Source: Chryseobacterium populi (lineage in GTDB: Bacteria; Bacteroidota; Bacteroidia; Flavobacteriales; Weeksellaceae). Taken from it: a stretch of 64,000 nt of DNA. The number at the start of each line of letters is the position of its first letter. The stretch's first letter is position 1. Positions 39,957 through 49,674 of the stretch are shown piece by piece. The DNA is taken from contig NZ_AKJY01000091.1 of the NCBI RefSeq assembly GCF_000282115.1, forward strand, positions 23,273 to 87,272, given 5' to 3'. A model generated the notes under the pieces. The model saw only the letters and a program-made list of their open reading frames with translations, made no database searches and was not told the DNA's origin. The position numbers and the translations under genes are program-made.

Positions 39957-41216
39957 TTATTCCTTTATAATTTTGACAGCCTGTCTTCCAAGATTGGAAT
40001 GCACATTCAATAAATAGTTTCCTTTCGGATAATTAAAATCCAGGGAATATTTTTTAGTTCCTTTAATGCTTACATCATCTTTCAGAATATTTTTGATAAA
40101 CTTTCCTGAAGCTTCATACAAACCGATAATAATATGGTCGGAGTGTAAAAAATGAATATCCAGGTTCAGTTTATCTTTTACAGGATTCGGAGCTACATCT
40201 ATCCGGAGCTTTCTTACCAGATGATCTTCCGTCACTTCCTGTGTTCCAAGATTACCTACGGTCATTTTATAGATACTTGCTCCTGCTGCATAAGCCACAT
40301 TGTTATTTACAAAAAATATTCTGTTTAAAACACCTCCCACGCCAGTATTAGTCCATGTATTTCCACCATCAAAAGTTTCATAAAATCCTGTGTTATGGCC
40401 TCCCATCCAACCGTGGGTTTCTGACGTAAAACCAACAGCCTGCACATAAACATCAGGAAAATCATTAGCTTCCCACGTAACACCTCCGTTTAATGATTTT
40501 ATTAGCTTCCCGGAATTCGGGGCTTCAGATTCAATAGAGCAAAACATTTTGTTGTTATCCAGAAGCTGCATTTTCCAGACATATTCAAAAGGAATATTGC
40601 TGTTGTAGATTTTCGTCCAGCTGGCTCCCCCATCGGTTGTTTTCAAAATTACCGCTCCATCATCATCACTTCCACCGACAAAACCTATATTCTCATCAAT
40701 GAATACAATTTCCACCAGGGCAAAAGCATAGGAAGACATATCAATATACTGCCACGTATTCCCACTATCAGTAGATTTTATAATATAGGCCGGAGAAAAC
40801 CATGCTCCGCAACCATATACTGTAGAGGTTCCCACACAATCCAAGCCACAGATGGCTTGTGGATATGGTGATATTTTAGTCACTCTCTGCCATGAATTTC
40901 CACCGTCTGCAGTTTTATAAAAATTGTCACTTAATGTTCCCAGAAACCCTACATTTTCATTTAAAAATTCAATATTCCGGTAATATTCGTTTGGTGGGGA
41001 ACCTACCGTTTGTTGTGCCCAGCTGCTTCCACCATCTGTAGTTTTGAAGACGGCCCCATTTCCGCCACGTGCTGCCCAGCCTACATTCTCATTGAGAAAA
41101 AATACATCATCGAATCTGCCACCGGTAGAAGTAGGATAAGAAAATGCGGTCCAGTTATAAGTTTGTGCCTGTAAGGCCAGTGATAATAGAAAAAAAGCCA
41201 TTGAAATTATTCTCAT
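39957..41216 (-). CDS. Secreted YCF48/BNR-repeat protein with type IX sorting domain
   Basis: A 419-aa secreted protein. After the signal peptide (MRIISMAFFLLSLALQAQ) come about six BNR/Asp-box-like repeats with the pattern (S/T)xDGGxxW: TTDGGSSW, TADGGNSW, STDSGNTW, TTDGGASW, SLNGGVTW, TFDGGNTW, consistent with a beta-propeller like Ycf48 or sialidases. The last 80 residues (VAPNPVKDKLNLDI ... KGNYLLNVHSNLGRQAVKIIKE) form a type A T9SS C-terminal domain, so it is exported across the outer membrane and possibly anchored there. Ligand or enzymatic activity unknown. Confidence 0.88.
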   Translation of the reverse strand: MRIISMAFFLLSLALQAQTYNWTAFSYPTSTGGRFDDVFFLNENVGWAARGGNGAVFKTTDGGSSWAQQTVGSPPNEYYRNIEFLNENVGFLGTLSDNFYKTADGGNSWQRVTKISPYPQAICGLDCVGTSTVYGCGAWFSPAYIIKSTDSGNTWQYIDMSSYAFALVEIVFIDENIGFVGGSDDDGAVILKTTDGGASWTKIYNSNIPFEYVWKMQLLDNNKMFCSIESEAPNSGKLIKSLNGGVTWEANDFPDVYVQAVGFTSETHGWMGGHNTGFYETFDGGNTWTNTGVGGVLNRIFFVNNNVAYAAGASIYKMTVGNLGTQEVTEDHLVRKLRIDVAPNPVKDKLNLDIHFLHSDHIIIGLYEASGKFIKNILKDDVSIKGTKKYSLDFNYPKGNYLLNVHSNLGRQAVKIIKE

Positions 41217-41569
41217 GGTATATTTTGTTTTTAGTTAAGGAACAAATTTGAGTTTTTTGTTATTCGTATGCAAGTAATTCCCAATATTTTGAAAATTAAT
41301 AATTAAGAAATAAAAAGACAGTAAAATTTAAATATAACTCATAAAATTAATCAGATTTATTAAAATCCATTCATATTAACCGAGTGAGGCATTTTACATA
41401 AAAAAGCAATCATTCAGATTCATAAATTCAAACGCCTGTTCAATAGACATTCCCAAAATATTTAACTAAAAATTATAGATAAAATAAAAATTAAACAATT
41501 TATTTGAAAATATTATAATATATTGCAAAATTTTACTATCTTTAAGTACAAATTTTAAAACTATTGCTT
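41217..41569. other. AT-rich intergenic region without gene
   Basis: A 353-bp AT-rich spacer between divergent genes. No ORF with coding character was seen. TATCTTTA at 41537-41544, 25 nt ahead of the 41570 start, resembles a -7 box but has no matching -33 box. Confidence 0.5.
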
Positions 41570-41935
41570 ATGTCAAATATATTAGCTGGATTATTTGAAC
41601 ATCACAGCGATTATAAAAAACTCGAATCTGATCTTGAAAACTCAGGATTCGAAAACTCAGATTACATTGTATATCTTGATGAAACCCATCATGGCAATCA
41701 ATACCTTGCAAGTGTTGCCGTAAAAGATACCGACCAGGTAGATAACGCCCGGAATATTTTTAGCCAGAATTCTGTTTTAAAAACCTATCTGTTTGAAAAC
41801 ATGAAAATTGAACAGGCTAATTATAATAATATCAAAAGTTATATAGATGCCAGGAATAAAGCTGAAATCCATAACAGCCCCGATGTCAGGATTAAAGCAT
41901 CAAGCAGCGGCATTGATTCAGAAGTGAAATTTTAA
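41570..41935 (+). CDS. Small stress-type protein, possible YflT/GSP17M-like fold
   Basis: A 121-aa soluble protein. The start is the ATG at 41570; an in-frame TTG two codons upstream is less likely. The N-terminal pattern NILAGLFEHHSDYKKLESDLENSGFENSDYIVYLDE resembles heat-induced YflT/general stress 17M-type domains that alternate a short strand with a helix (function unknown). The second half is polar with a disordered end (HNSPDVRIKASSSGIDSEVKF). Single gene upstream of rel. The family call is tentative. Confidence 0.6.
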   Translation: MSNILAGLFEHHSDYKKLESDLENSGFENSDYIVYLDETHHGNQYLASVAVKDTDQVDNARNIFSQNSVLKTYLFENMKIEQANYNNIKSYIDARNKAEIHNSPDVRIKASSSGIDSEVKF

Positions 41936-42052
41936 AACTATTTAAGAATAAAATTCTAATAACCGGAAATCCGTGGAGTATTCTGCGGATTTTTGTTGTT
42001 TGAAAAGTGAGAAAATTTTCGTATTTTCGTCTAAATATAGGCTTTTACACAA

Positions 42053-44263
42053 ATGAGTTACGACTTAGAACAGGAAAACAAGGAAATCCTTGCGAGATAT
42101 AAAGATCTGATTTCGAATACCTACAGAACGCTGGACGAGGAAAACAATAAACTCATACGGAAGGCATTTGATATTGCATTAGATGCCCATAAAGATCAGA
42201 GAAGAAAATCGGGGGAACCTTACATTTACCATCCTATTGCCGTTGCGAAAATTGTCGCAACGGAAATTGGTTTGGGAGCAACTTCTATTGCCTGTGCACT
42301 TTTGCACGATGTCATTGAAGATTCTGATTACACTTATGAAGATTTAAAGAAAATTTTCGGGCCTAAAATATCCGATATCGTGAATGGATTGACCAAAATA
42401 TCCATCATGAACCACCAGAATATCTCTGTACAGTCTGAGAATTACAGGAAGCTGCTGTTGACACTTTCCGAAGATTTCAGGGTTATTCTGATAAAAATTG
42501 CCGACCGTCTTCACAATATGCGTACGCTGGAAAGCATGGCACCTGATAAACAAAAGAAAATTGCTTCCGAAACCGTTTACATTTACGCTCCGATGGCCCA
42601 CCGTTTGGGTTTATACAATATAAAATCTGAGCTTGAAGACTTATCATTAAAATACAATAATCCGGAGATTTACAGTGAAATCACGGAAAAATTAGAATTA
42701 GCGAAAGAAAACCGGGAAAGATATATTGAGGAATTCAAAACGGAGGTCACCCAAAGATTAAAAGAAGAAGGTTTAAACTTTACGATAAAAGGCCGAGCGA
42801 AAGCCATTTCGTCGATCTACAGAAAAATGCTGAAGCAAGGGGTTTCTTTCGAAGAGGTTTTTGATAATTATGCCATCAGGATCATTTATAAATCTGATGC
42901 AAAAAATGAAAAGTTCCTGGCCTGGAAGATTTATTCCATCGTTACAGATGTTTATCACAGTAACCCTTCCAGAATGCGTGACTGGATCACACAGCCCCGT
43001 TCTACAGGGTATGAAAGTCTGCACCTGACCGTACTTGGCCCGGATAAAAAATGGATTGAAGTGCAGATCCGTTCCGAAAGAATGGATGAAATTGCCGAAA
43101 AAGGGGTTGCAGCCCATTACAAATACAAAGAAGGTTATAAGCAAACCTCAGACGACAAAAATTTTGAAAGATGGGTTACCGAGATCCGTGATGTTCTTGA
43201 GCAGCAGCATGATCTTTCTACTACAGAACTTCTGGATAATATCAAACTTAATTTATATTCAAAAGAGGTTTTTGTATTTACTCCAAAAGGGGAAATCAAG
43301 ATTTTACCCACCAATGCAACCGCCCTGGATTTTGCCTTTGCCGTTCATTCTGACCTGGGAATGAAATGCCTTGGAGCAAAAATCAATGGAAAACTCGTAC
43401 CTATTTCCTATGTTCTTCAAAATGGAGATCAGGTAGATATTCTTTCTTCACAAAATCAAAAACCAAAATTTGACTGGCTGGAATTTGTAGTGACTTCAAA
43501 AGCAAAGTCAAAGATCAAAGGCTATCTTAATTCTCAAAAAAACCAGCTGGTAGAGGAAGGGAAAGAAATCCTGCAAAGGAAGCTGCGTCATGCGAAGATC
43601 AACTTTAATGACGAGGAGATCAACAAGCTTCAAAAATTCTATAATTTAAAGACCTCACAGGAGCTGTTCTTAAAATTCCAGACCAATGAGCTTGATGCAA
43701 GCAGCCTCAGGAAATATATTGAAAGTAAAAATGTATTTAATAATATCCTTTCGAGATTCAGGAAATCCCCGTCTAAGAATACCGTCTATGAAGAGCCGAA
43801 AGAGGTAAATCTCGATATGATTGTTTTCGGAAAAGATGAAGAGAAGCTGAACTACAGCTATGCAAAATGCTGTACCGTAATACCTGGAGATAAAATTTTC
43901 GGATTTATAACGATCTCTGACGGAATTAAAGTGCATAGTGACAACTGCCCGAATGCCATTAACCTTAGGGCACAATATGACTACCGGGTAATTCCTGCAA
44001 AATGGGTAAATGCCGAAAGCTTCAAAAACAGAGTGAAAATTGAGATTGAAGGCCTTGACAGAATGGGTATGATCAATGACATTACAGCGGTCATCAGCGG
44101 CACTATGGGAATGGATATGAAAAGTATGTCTATCGAATCTAACGACGGGATTTTTACCGGGAATATCAATCTCGAAGTCAAAAATAAAAGCCAGCTGGAA
44201 GAGACATTTAAAAAATTAAATGCCATTAACGGAGTTTCAAAAGTGAGACGTTTACAATCTTAA
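42053..44263 (+). CDS. rel: Bifunctional (p)ppGpp synthetase/hydrolase
   Basis: Stringent-response enzyme of 736 aa. The hydrolase HD domain is intact (HPIAVAKIVATEIGLG, ALLHDVIEDSDYTYEDL), as is the synthetase domain (WKIYSIVTDVYHSNPSRMRDWI, QPRSTGYESLHLTV). The TGS domain (EVFVFTPKGEIKILPTNATALDFAFAVHSDLG), zinc-finger-like region (YSYAKCCTVIPGD) and C-terminal ACT domain (GLDRMGMINDITAVISG) follow in order. The single long Rel type is usual in Bacteroidota. The nhaA start is only 2 nt after its stop, so the two are co-transcribed. Confidence 0.95.
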   Translation: MSYDLEQENKEILARYKDLISNTYRTLDEENNKLIRKAFDIALDAHKDQRRKSGEPYIYHPIAVAKIVATEIGLGATSIACALLHDVIEDSDYTYEDLKKIFGPKISDIVNGLTKISIMNHQNISVQSENYRKLLLTLSEDFRVILIKIADRLHNMRTLESMAPDKQKKIASETVYIYAPMAHRLGLYNIKSELEDLSLKYNNPEIYSEITEKLELAKENRERYIEEFKTEVTQRLKEEGLNFTIKGRAKAISSIYRKMLKQGVSFEEVFDNYAIRIIYKSDAKNEKFLAWKIYSIVTDVYHSNPSRMRDWITQPRSTGYESLHLTVLGPDKKWIEVQIRSERMDEIAEKGVAAHYKYKEGYKQTSDDKNFERWVTEIRDVLEQQHDLSTTELLDNIKLNLYSKEVFVFTPKGEIKILPTNATALDFAFAVHSDLGMKCLGAKINGKLVPISYVLQNGDQVDILSSQNQKPKFDWLEFVVTSKAKSKIKGYLNSQKNQLVEEGKEILQRKLRHAKINFNDEEINKLQKFYNLKTSQELFLKFQTNELDASSLRKYIESKNVFNNILSRFRKSPSKNTVYEEPKEVNLDMIVFGKDEEKLNYSYAKCCTVIPGDKIFGFITISDGIKVHSDNCPNAINLRAQYDYRVIPAKWVNAESFKNRVKIEIEGLDRMGMINDITAVISGTMGMDMKSMSIESNDGIFTGNINLEVKNKSQLEETFKKLNAINGVSKVRRLQS

Positions 44264-44265
44264 GC

Positions 44266-45441
44266 ATGAATCTAAGTTTATATTTTAAAAATTTTTTCAA
44301 GAGCAGCCAATCTTCAGGAATTATATTAATTTTTTGTGTGGCGATCTCTTTACTGATAGCTAATTCGTCTTTGGGAGAGGGTTTTCAACGCTTTTTAGAC
44401 AGAGAAACAGGAATTGATCTGTTTCATTTAAAATATCCCGTAAGCATCTGGATCAATGACGGACTGATGGCAGTTTTCTTTCTTCTGGTCGGCCTTGAAA
44501 TCAAGAGAGAGCTGATAGAAGGTGAGCTTTCATCTTTCAGAAATGCCTCATTGCCCATATTTGCAGCTGTTGGCGGAATGATAATTCCTGCGGTTATTTA
44601 TGCCTTTTTTAATTCCGGTACAGAATATCAGAACGGCTGGGGAATTCCTATGGCCACAGATATTGCTTTTTCATTGGCCATTATTTCAATGTTGGGAAGT
44701 AAAATTCCCAATTCCATTAAAATTTTCCTTGCTGCTCTTGCCATTGTTGATGACCTTGGAGCTATTCTTGTGATTGCTATTTTTTATACTGATCAGATTC
44801 ATTGGGTCTACCTGTTTTTATCTGCCGGAGTAGCTGTCTTATTATTTTTATTGAATTTTTTTAAAGTTACCCGATTGCTTTTTTATATTATTCCAGGCTT
44901 GTTTTTATGGTATTTTCTGCATCATTCAGGGATTCATGCAACGATCGCCGGGGTATTGCTGGCATTTTCAATTCCCACGAATGCTTCAAACGTAGAAATC
45001 TCGCCTCTGGAAAAACTGGAACACAGGCTTCATATTCCGGTAAGTTTTATCATCATGCCTATATTTGCGTTGACAAATACGAATATTATATTTAACAACG
45101 GAATGATAGAGGGCTTAACCAGTACTTTAGGCCTGGGAATTATCGGGGGATTGGTTATCGGAAAACTCATCGGAATTAATCTGTTTTCCTTTATTGCAAT
45201 TAAATTCAAACTGAGCTCACTTCCGCAGAACAGCTCCTGGTCTCAGATGTTGGGTGTGGGCTTACTGGCAGGAATCGGTTTTACTATGTCTATCTTTATC
45301 GCCCTGCTTTCGTTTAAAGACGAAATAAATATTCAGGATGAAGCAAAGTTTGCCATTTTAATAGCATCCTTTATAGCAGCTGTTTCAGGATATTTAATTT
45401 TGAGTTTCACCTCTAAACAGAACACTGAAATTTCTGATTAA
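44266..45441 (+). CDS. nhaA: Na+/H+ antiporter NhaA
   Basis: Inner-membrane electrogenic antiporter that expels sodium in exchange for protons. At 391 aa it has about 12 membrane helices and the ion-binding aspartate pair in LAIVDDLGAILVIAIFYT, with LLVGLEIKRELIEGELS (TM2 region) and MATDIAFSLAIISMLG also conserved. It is translated from a start 2 nt after the rel stop. The 3' end overlaps the convergent yihY gene by 4 nt. Its pairing with rel suggests salt-stress coordination, by position only. Confidence 0.96.
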   Translation: MNLSLYFKNFFKSSQSSGIILIFCVAISLLIANSSLGEGFQRFLDRETGIDLFHLKYPVSIWINDGLMAVFFLLVGLEIKRELIEGELSSFRNASLPIFAAVGGMIIPAVIYAFFNSGTEYQNGWGIPMATDIAFSLAIISMLGSKIPNSIKIFLAALAIVDDLGAILVIAIFYTDQIHWVYLFLSAGVAVLLFLLNFFKVTRLLFYIIPGLFLWYFLHHSGIHATIAGVLLAFSIPTNASNVEISPLEKLEHRLHIPVSFIIMPIFALTNTNIIFNNGMIEGLTSTLGLGIIGGLVIGKLIGINLFSFIAIKFKLSSLPQNSSWSQMLGVGLLAGIGFTMSIFIALLSFKDEINIQDEAKFAILIASFIAAVSGYLILSFTSKQNTEISD

Positions 45442-46439
45442 TTTTTATTCAGCGTCCTTGTATGTGCTTCTTCTCCTTCTAAATTCGGCTCGGTGGATGA
45501 ATGATAATGTAAAGCTTCTTTTTTAAGCTCATCGGACAATAGTTTTTCTATTCTGAGCTTTCTGATCGCCATATTAAGTTCACTTCCGAATAACAGCAGG
45601 TATACGTTTACATTGACCCACACCATCAGTAATATCATACTTCCAATGGAACCGTATAAAACGTTATATCTTGCAATATCTTTAACGTAAATTGCAAAAA
45701 TAAAAGTAGTGGCCACAAATAATACAGTTGTTAAAATAGCCCCCGGAATTGCCTGTCTGAACCTCGTAATTTTCACTGTACCCAACCAGTAAAACAAGGC
45801 CAGAAGAATAAAATAAAACAAAGGAAAAGACACAAAACCGATGATCTTGGAAAGGTTTTTTACCAGCCAGGAAATGTTATAGGTAGGTGTAAAGAGCTTC
45901 ATTACTACCTCCACGTAATACACCCCGAACAGCGCGAGAAAGACAATGGTGATAAAGCCAATGGTAATAAAAAATGACAGGATGAATTCTTTTACATCGC
46001 TTAATTTTTCTTCAGAATTTTCATTAAAGCCGTTAATCAGGGAAAATGTTCCGTTGGTCGCAAAAACCAAAGCCAGAACAATGGTAAGGTTGCTGATGCC
46101 TTTCATATTAGGGATAATGCTCTGTTCGATATATCCTCTCACATCAGTTTCCATATTGGATGGAAAAACATTATGGATCAAAACCTCAAAAATATAAAAC
46201 TGAAGCTTATCATAATGGGGCATATAAGGTAATACAGATAATAAGAAAAGCAGAAACGGAAACAAACTGATGGTAAAGCTCCAGGAAATAGCCGCTGCCT
46301 TTCGCCCGATTTTCCCTTTAAAGATCCCTGAAATATAGATCTGGAACATCTGCCAGAGTGATATTCCTAAAACAGGGATATGTATGTTATCTAAGAATTC
46401 TTGTATTTTCAGGATAAATCCAGGAACTTTTACACTCAT
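45438..46439 (-). CDS. YihY/BrkB-family inner membrane protein
   Basis: A 333-aa polytopic protein of the YihY/UPF0761 family (formerly called RNase BN). It has the family segments GKIGRKAAAISWSFTISLFPFLLFLLS, GTFSLINGFNE, FRQAIPGAILTTVLFVATTFIFAIY and YGSIGSMILLMVWVNVNVYLLLFGSELN, with six membrane helices. The transport or other role of the family is not established. The cytosolic C-terminal tail is polar. Convergent with nhaA with a 4-nt overlap. Confidence 0.9.
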   Translation of the reverse strand: MSVKVPGFILKIQEFLDNIHIPVLGISLWQMFQIYISGIFKGKIGRKAAAISWSFTISLFPFLLFLLSVLPYMPHYDKLQFYIFEVLIHNVFPSNMETDVRGYIEQSIIPNMKGISNLTIVLALVFATNGTFSLINGFNENSEEKLSDVKEFILSFFITIGFITIVFLALFGVYYVEVVMKLFTPTYNISWLVKNLSKIIGFVSFPLFYFILLALFYWLGTVKITRFRQAIPGAILTTVLFVATTFIFAIYVKDIARYNVLYGSIGSMILLMVWVNVNVYLLLFGSELNMAIRKLRIEKLLSDELKKEALHYHSSTEPNLEGEEAHTRTLNKN

Positions 46440-46452
46440 TTTTCGCTCTGTT

Positions 46453-47487
46453 TTACTTTAAAATCTGATCTATTTTATCAAAATTCCTACTGACAAATTT
46501 AGGGGAATTAATTCTCATTCCCACACCCATTCTAAACTGCCACTGTGTGGTGGAATAAAAATTTTCATTAGAATTATTGACCCAATTGACCTGGGCACCG
46601 CCTCCAAAAAACCATTTCCCGTTATCATATCCTACTCTTGCATTGGAATTAAGTCCGAAATTAAATTCATGATAATTTTCTCCAATCAGCTTTGAATAAT
46701 TGACCTGCGGATAAAGCTCTACAATTGCATACCAGTTATTTTTGATTACCCTCTGTATTCCTACTCCGCTTCTTATGGCCATTCTTAAATCTTTTGTAGG
46801 CGGCTCTTTTGTACTTCCATCATTCAGTTCCTGTCCTTTATAAATCAACCGGTCGGTGTCTTTCATGATATTATACTGATAAAATAATCCGGTGATCATT
46901 ACAAAATCATTTTTCAGAGGTTTATAAGTCATATTGGTATAACTTCTGTAAGATTCTTTGTTGCCCATCCACAAATAGCTGGTTTCACCTTTGAAAGACC
47001 GGTACTTTGCATCAGGAAAAATAAGATAATCATCGGATATTGTTCCAAAATCCAATCCGTCTAAAAAGGTATAAAAAAATTCTTTTGTACTTTCCAGATA
47101 CAACCCTTTTATCTGGTTATAGCTCACAAATTGTCTTAGTTTAGGTGTCAGAAAAAAAGCAAATCCCAGGTTTAAATATTTTGTTTTTCCTTTTCTATCA
47201 TCATCATTATTGATCCGGATCAGTTTCGGAGCGAAGGAAATACTTGCATCAAGCCATCTGTATCTCAGAAAAAATTCCGTGTAAAAAGAATCATTAGGCT
47301 TCAATAAAAACGTCTGGTGCTCAGAAAGCAGCCCGAAGGAATTGTTTATATAACTTATCCCGGTTACTAATGAGATTTTATTCTTGTCTTCTTCCTGATA
47401 TTTTTTACTGTCAAACTCATTAACTTCCTGGCCGAAAGAAGATAATGGAAAATATAAAAGCATATAAGGGATTAATCTTGATTTCAT
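46453..47487 (-). CDS. DUF4421-like outer-membrane protein
   Basis: The start was set at the second of two adjacent Met codons (47487), because it opens a proper signal peptide (MKSRLIPYMLLYFPLSSFGQ); the frame is open 28 codons further upstream without coding character. The mature part (about 325 aa) is a likely beta barrel with segments KYLNLGFAFFLTPKLRQFVSYNQIKGLYLES, YRSYTNMTYKPLKNDFVMITGLFYQY, WYAIVELYPQVNYSK and WQFRMGVGMRINSP, the pattern of the DUF4421 outer-membrane family of Bacteroidota. Function unknown. It lies 13 bp upstream of yihY and may share its transcript. Confidence 0.72.
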   Translation of the reverse strand: MKSRLIPYMLLYFPLSSFGQEVNEFDSKKYQEEDKNKISLVTGISYINNSFGLLSEHQTFLLKPNDSFYTEFFLRYRWLDASISFAPKLIRINNDDDRKGKTKYLNLGFAFFLTPKLRQFVSYNQIKGLYLESTKEFFYTFLDGLDFGTISDDYLIFPDAKYRSFKGETSYLWMGNKESYRSYTNMTYKPLKNDFVMITGLFYQYNIMKDTDRLIYKGQELNDGSTKEPPTKDLRMAIRSGVGIQRVIKNNWYAIVELYPQVNYSKLIGENYHEFNFGLNSNARVGYDNGKWFFGGGAQVNWVNNSNENFYSTTQWQFRMGVGMRINSPKFVSRNFDKIDQILK

Positions 47488-47635
47488 CATAGGTGTGTCA
47501 ATATTGTAAAAATACATATTTTTTAAATAATGCTGCAGATTCTCAATGATAATCATAGCAAAAACAAGCACCTGATATAGGAATAATTCTTTAATTTATG
47601 AATATCTTTGACTCCTGAAATAGATCACACTCCTC

Positions 47636-48109
47636 ATGCGAATCAGTTTACTTTGTATCGGTAAAACAGATGATAAAGAAATCACTTCCTTAATTCATTA
47701 TTATCTCAACCGCCTTCCTAAACACTGGAATTTTGAAATCATCGAAATCCCGGATATTAAAAATGCCAAAAACCTGTCTCCTGACCTTTTGAAAAAAGAA
47801 GAAGCCAGGCTTTTCATAAATCATATTGATAAGAATGACCTCGTGGTTATTCTGGACGAAAAAGGGAAACAGTTTACAAGCAGGGAATTCTCACAAAAAA
47901 TAGATACATGGATGAATTCTTCCGTTAAAAAAATACATTTGCTGATTGGAGGAGCTTATGGATTTTCAGAGGAAATATACGGCAGGGCCAATGAAAAAAT
48001 GTCATTATCCAAGATGACTTTTACCCATCAGATGATCCGGTTATTTATTGTGGAGCAGTTATACAGGGCCGACCAGATTTTGCAGGGAAAACCTTATCAT
48101 AATGATTAA
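47636..48109 (+). CDS. rlmH: 23S rRNA (pseudouridine1915-N3)-methyltransferase
   Basis: SPOUT-fold methyltransferase modifying helix 69 of 23S rRNA. At 157 aa it has the knotted SAM-binding core HLLIGGAYGFSEEIYGRA and the C-terminal LSLSKMTFTHQMIRLFIVEQLYRADQILQGKPYHND region, which is nearly invariant in the family. A TATCTTTG -7 box is at 47603-47610, about 26 nt ahead of the start. Independent gene, convergent with the TPR gene; a GC-rich inverted pair fills the gap. Confidence 0.95.
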   Translation: MRISLLCIGKTDDKEITSLIHYYLNRLPKHWNFEIIEIPDIKNAKNLSPDLLKKEEARLFINHIDKNDLVVILDEKGKQFTSREFSQKIDTWMNSSVKKIHLLIGGAYGFSEEIYGRANEKMSLSKMTFTHQMIRLFIVEQLYRADQILQGKPYHND

Positions 48110-48112
48110 GGC

Positions 48113-48287
48113 TGGTGGCTTCGGGAGCTTCATTGGTGGCTTCGAGAGCCTCAGCCACCAATGAGGCCTTTCAATGATTTCAACAATATAAAAGTTGATA
48201 ATTAAGATTTTCAACAAACTGATGTCCCAGATCTCCAAATAGTCGTTGAGTTCCTTAATGGTGGCTGAGGCTCTCGAAGCCACCAAT
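48113..48287. repeat. Pair of 29-nt GC-rich inverted repeats, each itself palindromic
   Basis: 48132-48160 and 48259-48287 are exact reverse complements over 29 nt. Each copy has its own inverted ends (GGTGGCT...AGCCACC) around TCGAGAGCCTC. A diverged partial direct copy is at 48113-48130 (TGGTGGCTTCGGGAGCTT). The 98-nt spacer is AT-rich and non-coding. The block fills the whole gap between the convergent rlmH and TPR genes and stands out from the surrounding base composition. Confidence 0.85.
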
Positions 48288-48292
48288 AAATA

Positions 48293-49108
48293 TTATTTTC
48301 TCACTTCACATTTCGAATAATATTCAAGAAGCAAAGGTTTTTCGTAGCCTAAGCTTACTGCTTTATCCAGGCTTGCACATGCTTCTTTCGGTTTTCCCGT
48401 TTCAAATAAGATCAATGCTTTATTTACATAAGCCTGGGCAAATTTAGGATCAATAGAAATCGCTTTATTTACGTCGGTAAGAGCTTCCTTATTTTTCTTT
48501 AATTTAAAATAAACGTCACCTCTTCCGCTGTACAGTAAGGATTCCGGCTTTTCAGAAATTAACTGATTATAATCTTTTAAAGCGCCTTCCAGATCTCCGC
48601 TGTTCTTTTTAAGATTGGCTAAACCGGTTCTCGCATAAATATTATCGGGGGCAAAGCTTAAAATCTGGTTTAAATCTTTTGCAGCCAGATCTTTTTTACC
48701 CAGATTCTCATACACTTTAGAACGGGTAAGATACATATCTGCATTTTCTGGTTCTATCTGGAGTCCTTTATTAAGATAATCCAGAGCCGCCTGCTTATTA
48801 CCCTTTTGCCCATGAATGGAACCCAGGTTGGCATAAACAGCGGCCGACATCGGATTTGCTTTTAGTGCAGATTCATAAGATTTGAAAGCTGAAGTTGTTT
48901 TCCCCAACCTTCTCTGGGCTGTGCCTAAATAGTTGTAATAGGAAGACTGGATTTGCTGAATTTTTTCGCTTTGGGCTAATTTTGAATATTGCTCTTCCGC
49001 ACATTTATAGTCTGCCTTTTTAAAGCATTCTTCTGCAGTTTTTGCATCCTGAGCGTAAAAATTAAATGAAGTAAATGTTAAAGCTAGAAAAAATACATGT
49101 TTTTTCAT
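48293..49108 (-). CDS. Exported tetratricopeptide-repeat protein
   Basis: A 271-aa protein with signal peptide (MKKHVFFLALTFTSFNFYAQ) and about six TPR units, for example YYNYLGTAQRRLGKTTSAFKSYESALKANP, AAVYANLGSIHGQKGNKQAALDYLNKGLQIEP and ADMYLTRSKVYENLGKKDLAAKDL. TPR arrays are protein-binding scaffolds; partners are unknown. Its start overlaps the PAP2 stop by 4 nt and that gene directly abuts tatA, so the order tatA-PAP2-TPR is one operon. Confidence 0.9.
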   Translation of the reverse strand: MKKHVFFLALTFTSFNFYAQDAKTAEECFKKADYKCAEEQYSKLAQSEKIQQIQSSYYNYLGTAQRRLGKTTSAFKSYESALKANPMSAAVYANLGSIHGQKGNKQAALDYLNKGLQIEPENADMYLTRSKVYENLGKKDLAAKDLNQILSFAPDNIYARTGLANLKKNSGDLEGALKDYNQLISEKPESLLYSGRGDVYFKLKKNKEALTDVNKAISIDPKFAQAYVNKALILFETGKPKEACASLDKAVSLGYEKPLLLEYYSKCEVRK

Positions 49109-49674
49109 GAGGTTATATTTTGTTTATTGATTACTTTTTTTGCGAGTGCAGCAAATATCACTCCCAATAAAAGTCCAACAAACGCCCCTACCAAAATATC
49201 TATCGGGAAATGTACTCCTAAATATATGCGGCTGTAAGAAACTACTGCAGCCCATACAAATATAGCATAAGGAAACCATTTAAGGTTCTTTTTAAGTAAA
49301 ATACCTAAATAAGTTGCTAAAAAGAAGGTATTTGAAGCATGGGCTGAATAAAATCCGAATTGCCCGCCACACTTTACGATTCTCATGTGGTGCTCCAGAG
49401 TCGGGTCATGACATGGCCTTAACCTTGCCACTCCGTGTTTGAAAACTCCTGCCAGCTGATCTGAGACTGTAGCTCCGATGGCAACAAATAAAAGGATAAA
49501 AACTAAAGACCTTAGTTTGTAATTTTTATAAAGTAAATAAAGAAATATGATATACAAAGGAACCCAGATCCAGATGCTGGATATCAACATCCAAAACTGA
49601 TCGAAGGGAGTGTCACCCAAATTATTGAGGAACAAAAAGACCTTTTTATCTTCCTGAATTATCTCTTCCATCAA
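49105..49674 (-). CDS. PAP2-family membrane phosphatase
   Basis: A 189-aa integral membrane lipid phosphatase. The three-part signature is visible: KHGVARLRP (motif 1, KxxxxxRP), YSAHAS (motif 2, usually PSGH; here SAHA keeps the catalytic His), and SRIYLGVHFPID (motif 3, SRxxxxxHxxxD). About five membrane helices. Substrates are undecaprenyl pyrophosphate or lipid phosphates such as lipid A precursors; the choice cannot be made here. It lies directly between tatA (zero gap) and the TPR gene (4-nt overlap). Confidence 0.92.
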   Translation of the reverse strand: MMEEIIQEDKKVFLFLNNLGDTPFDQFWMLISSIWIWVPLYIIFLYLLYKNYKLRSLVFILLFVAIGATVSDQLAGVFKHGVARLRPCHDPTLEHHMRIVKCGGQFGFYSAHASNTFFLATYLGILLKKNLKWFPYAIFVWAAVVSYSRIYLGVHFPIDILVGAFVGLLLGVIFAALAKKVINKQNITS

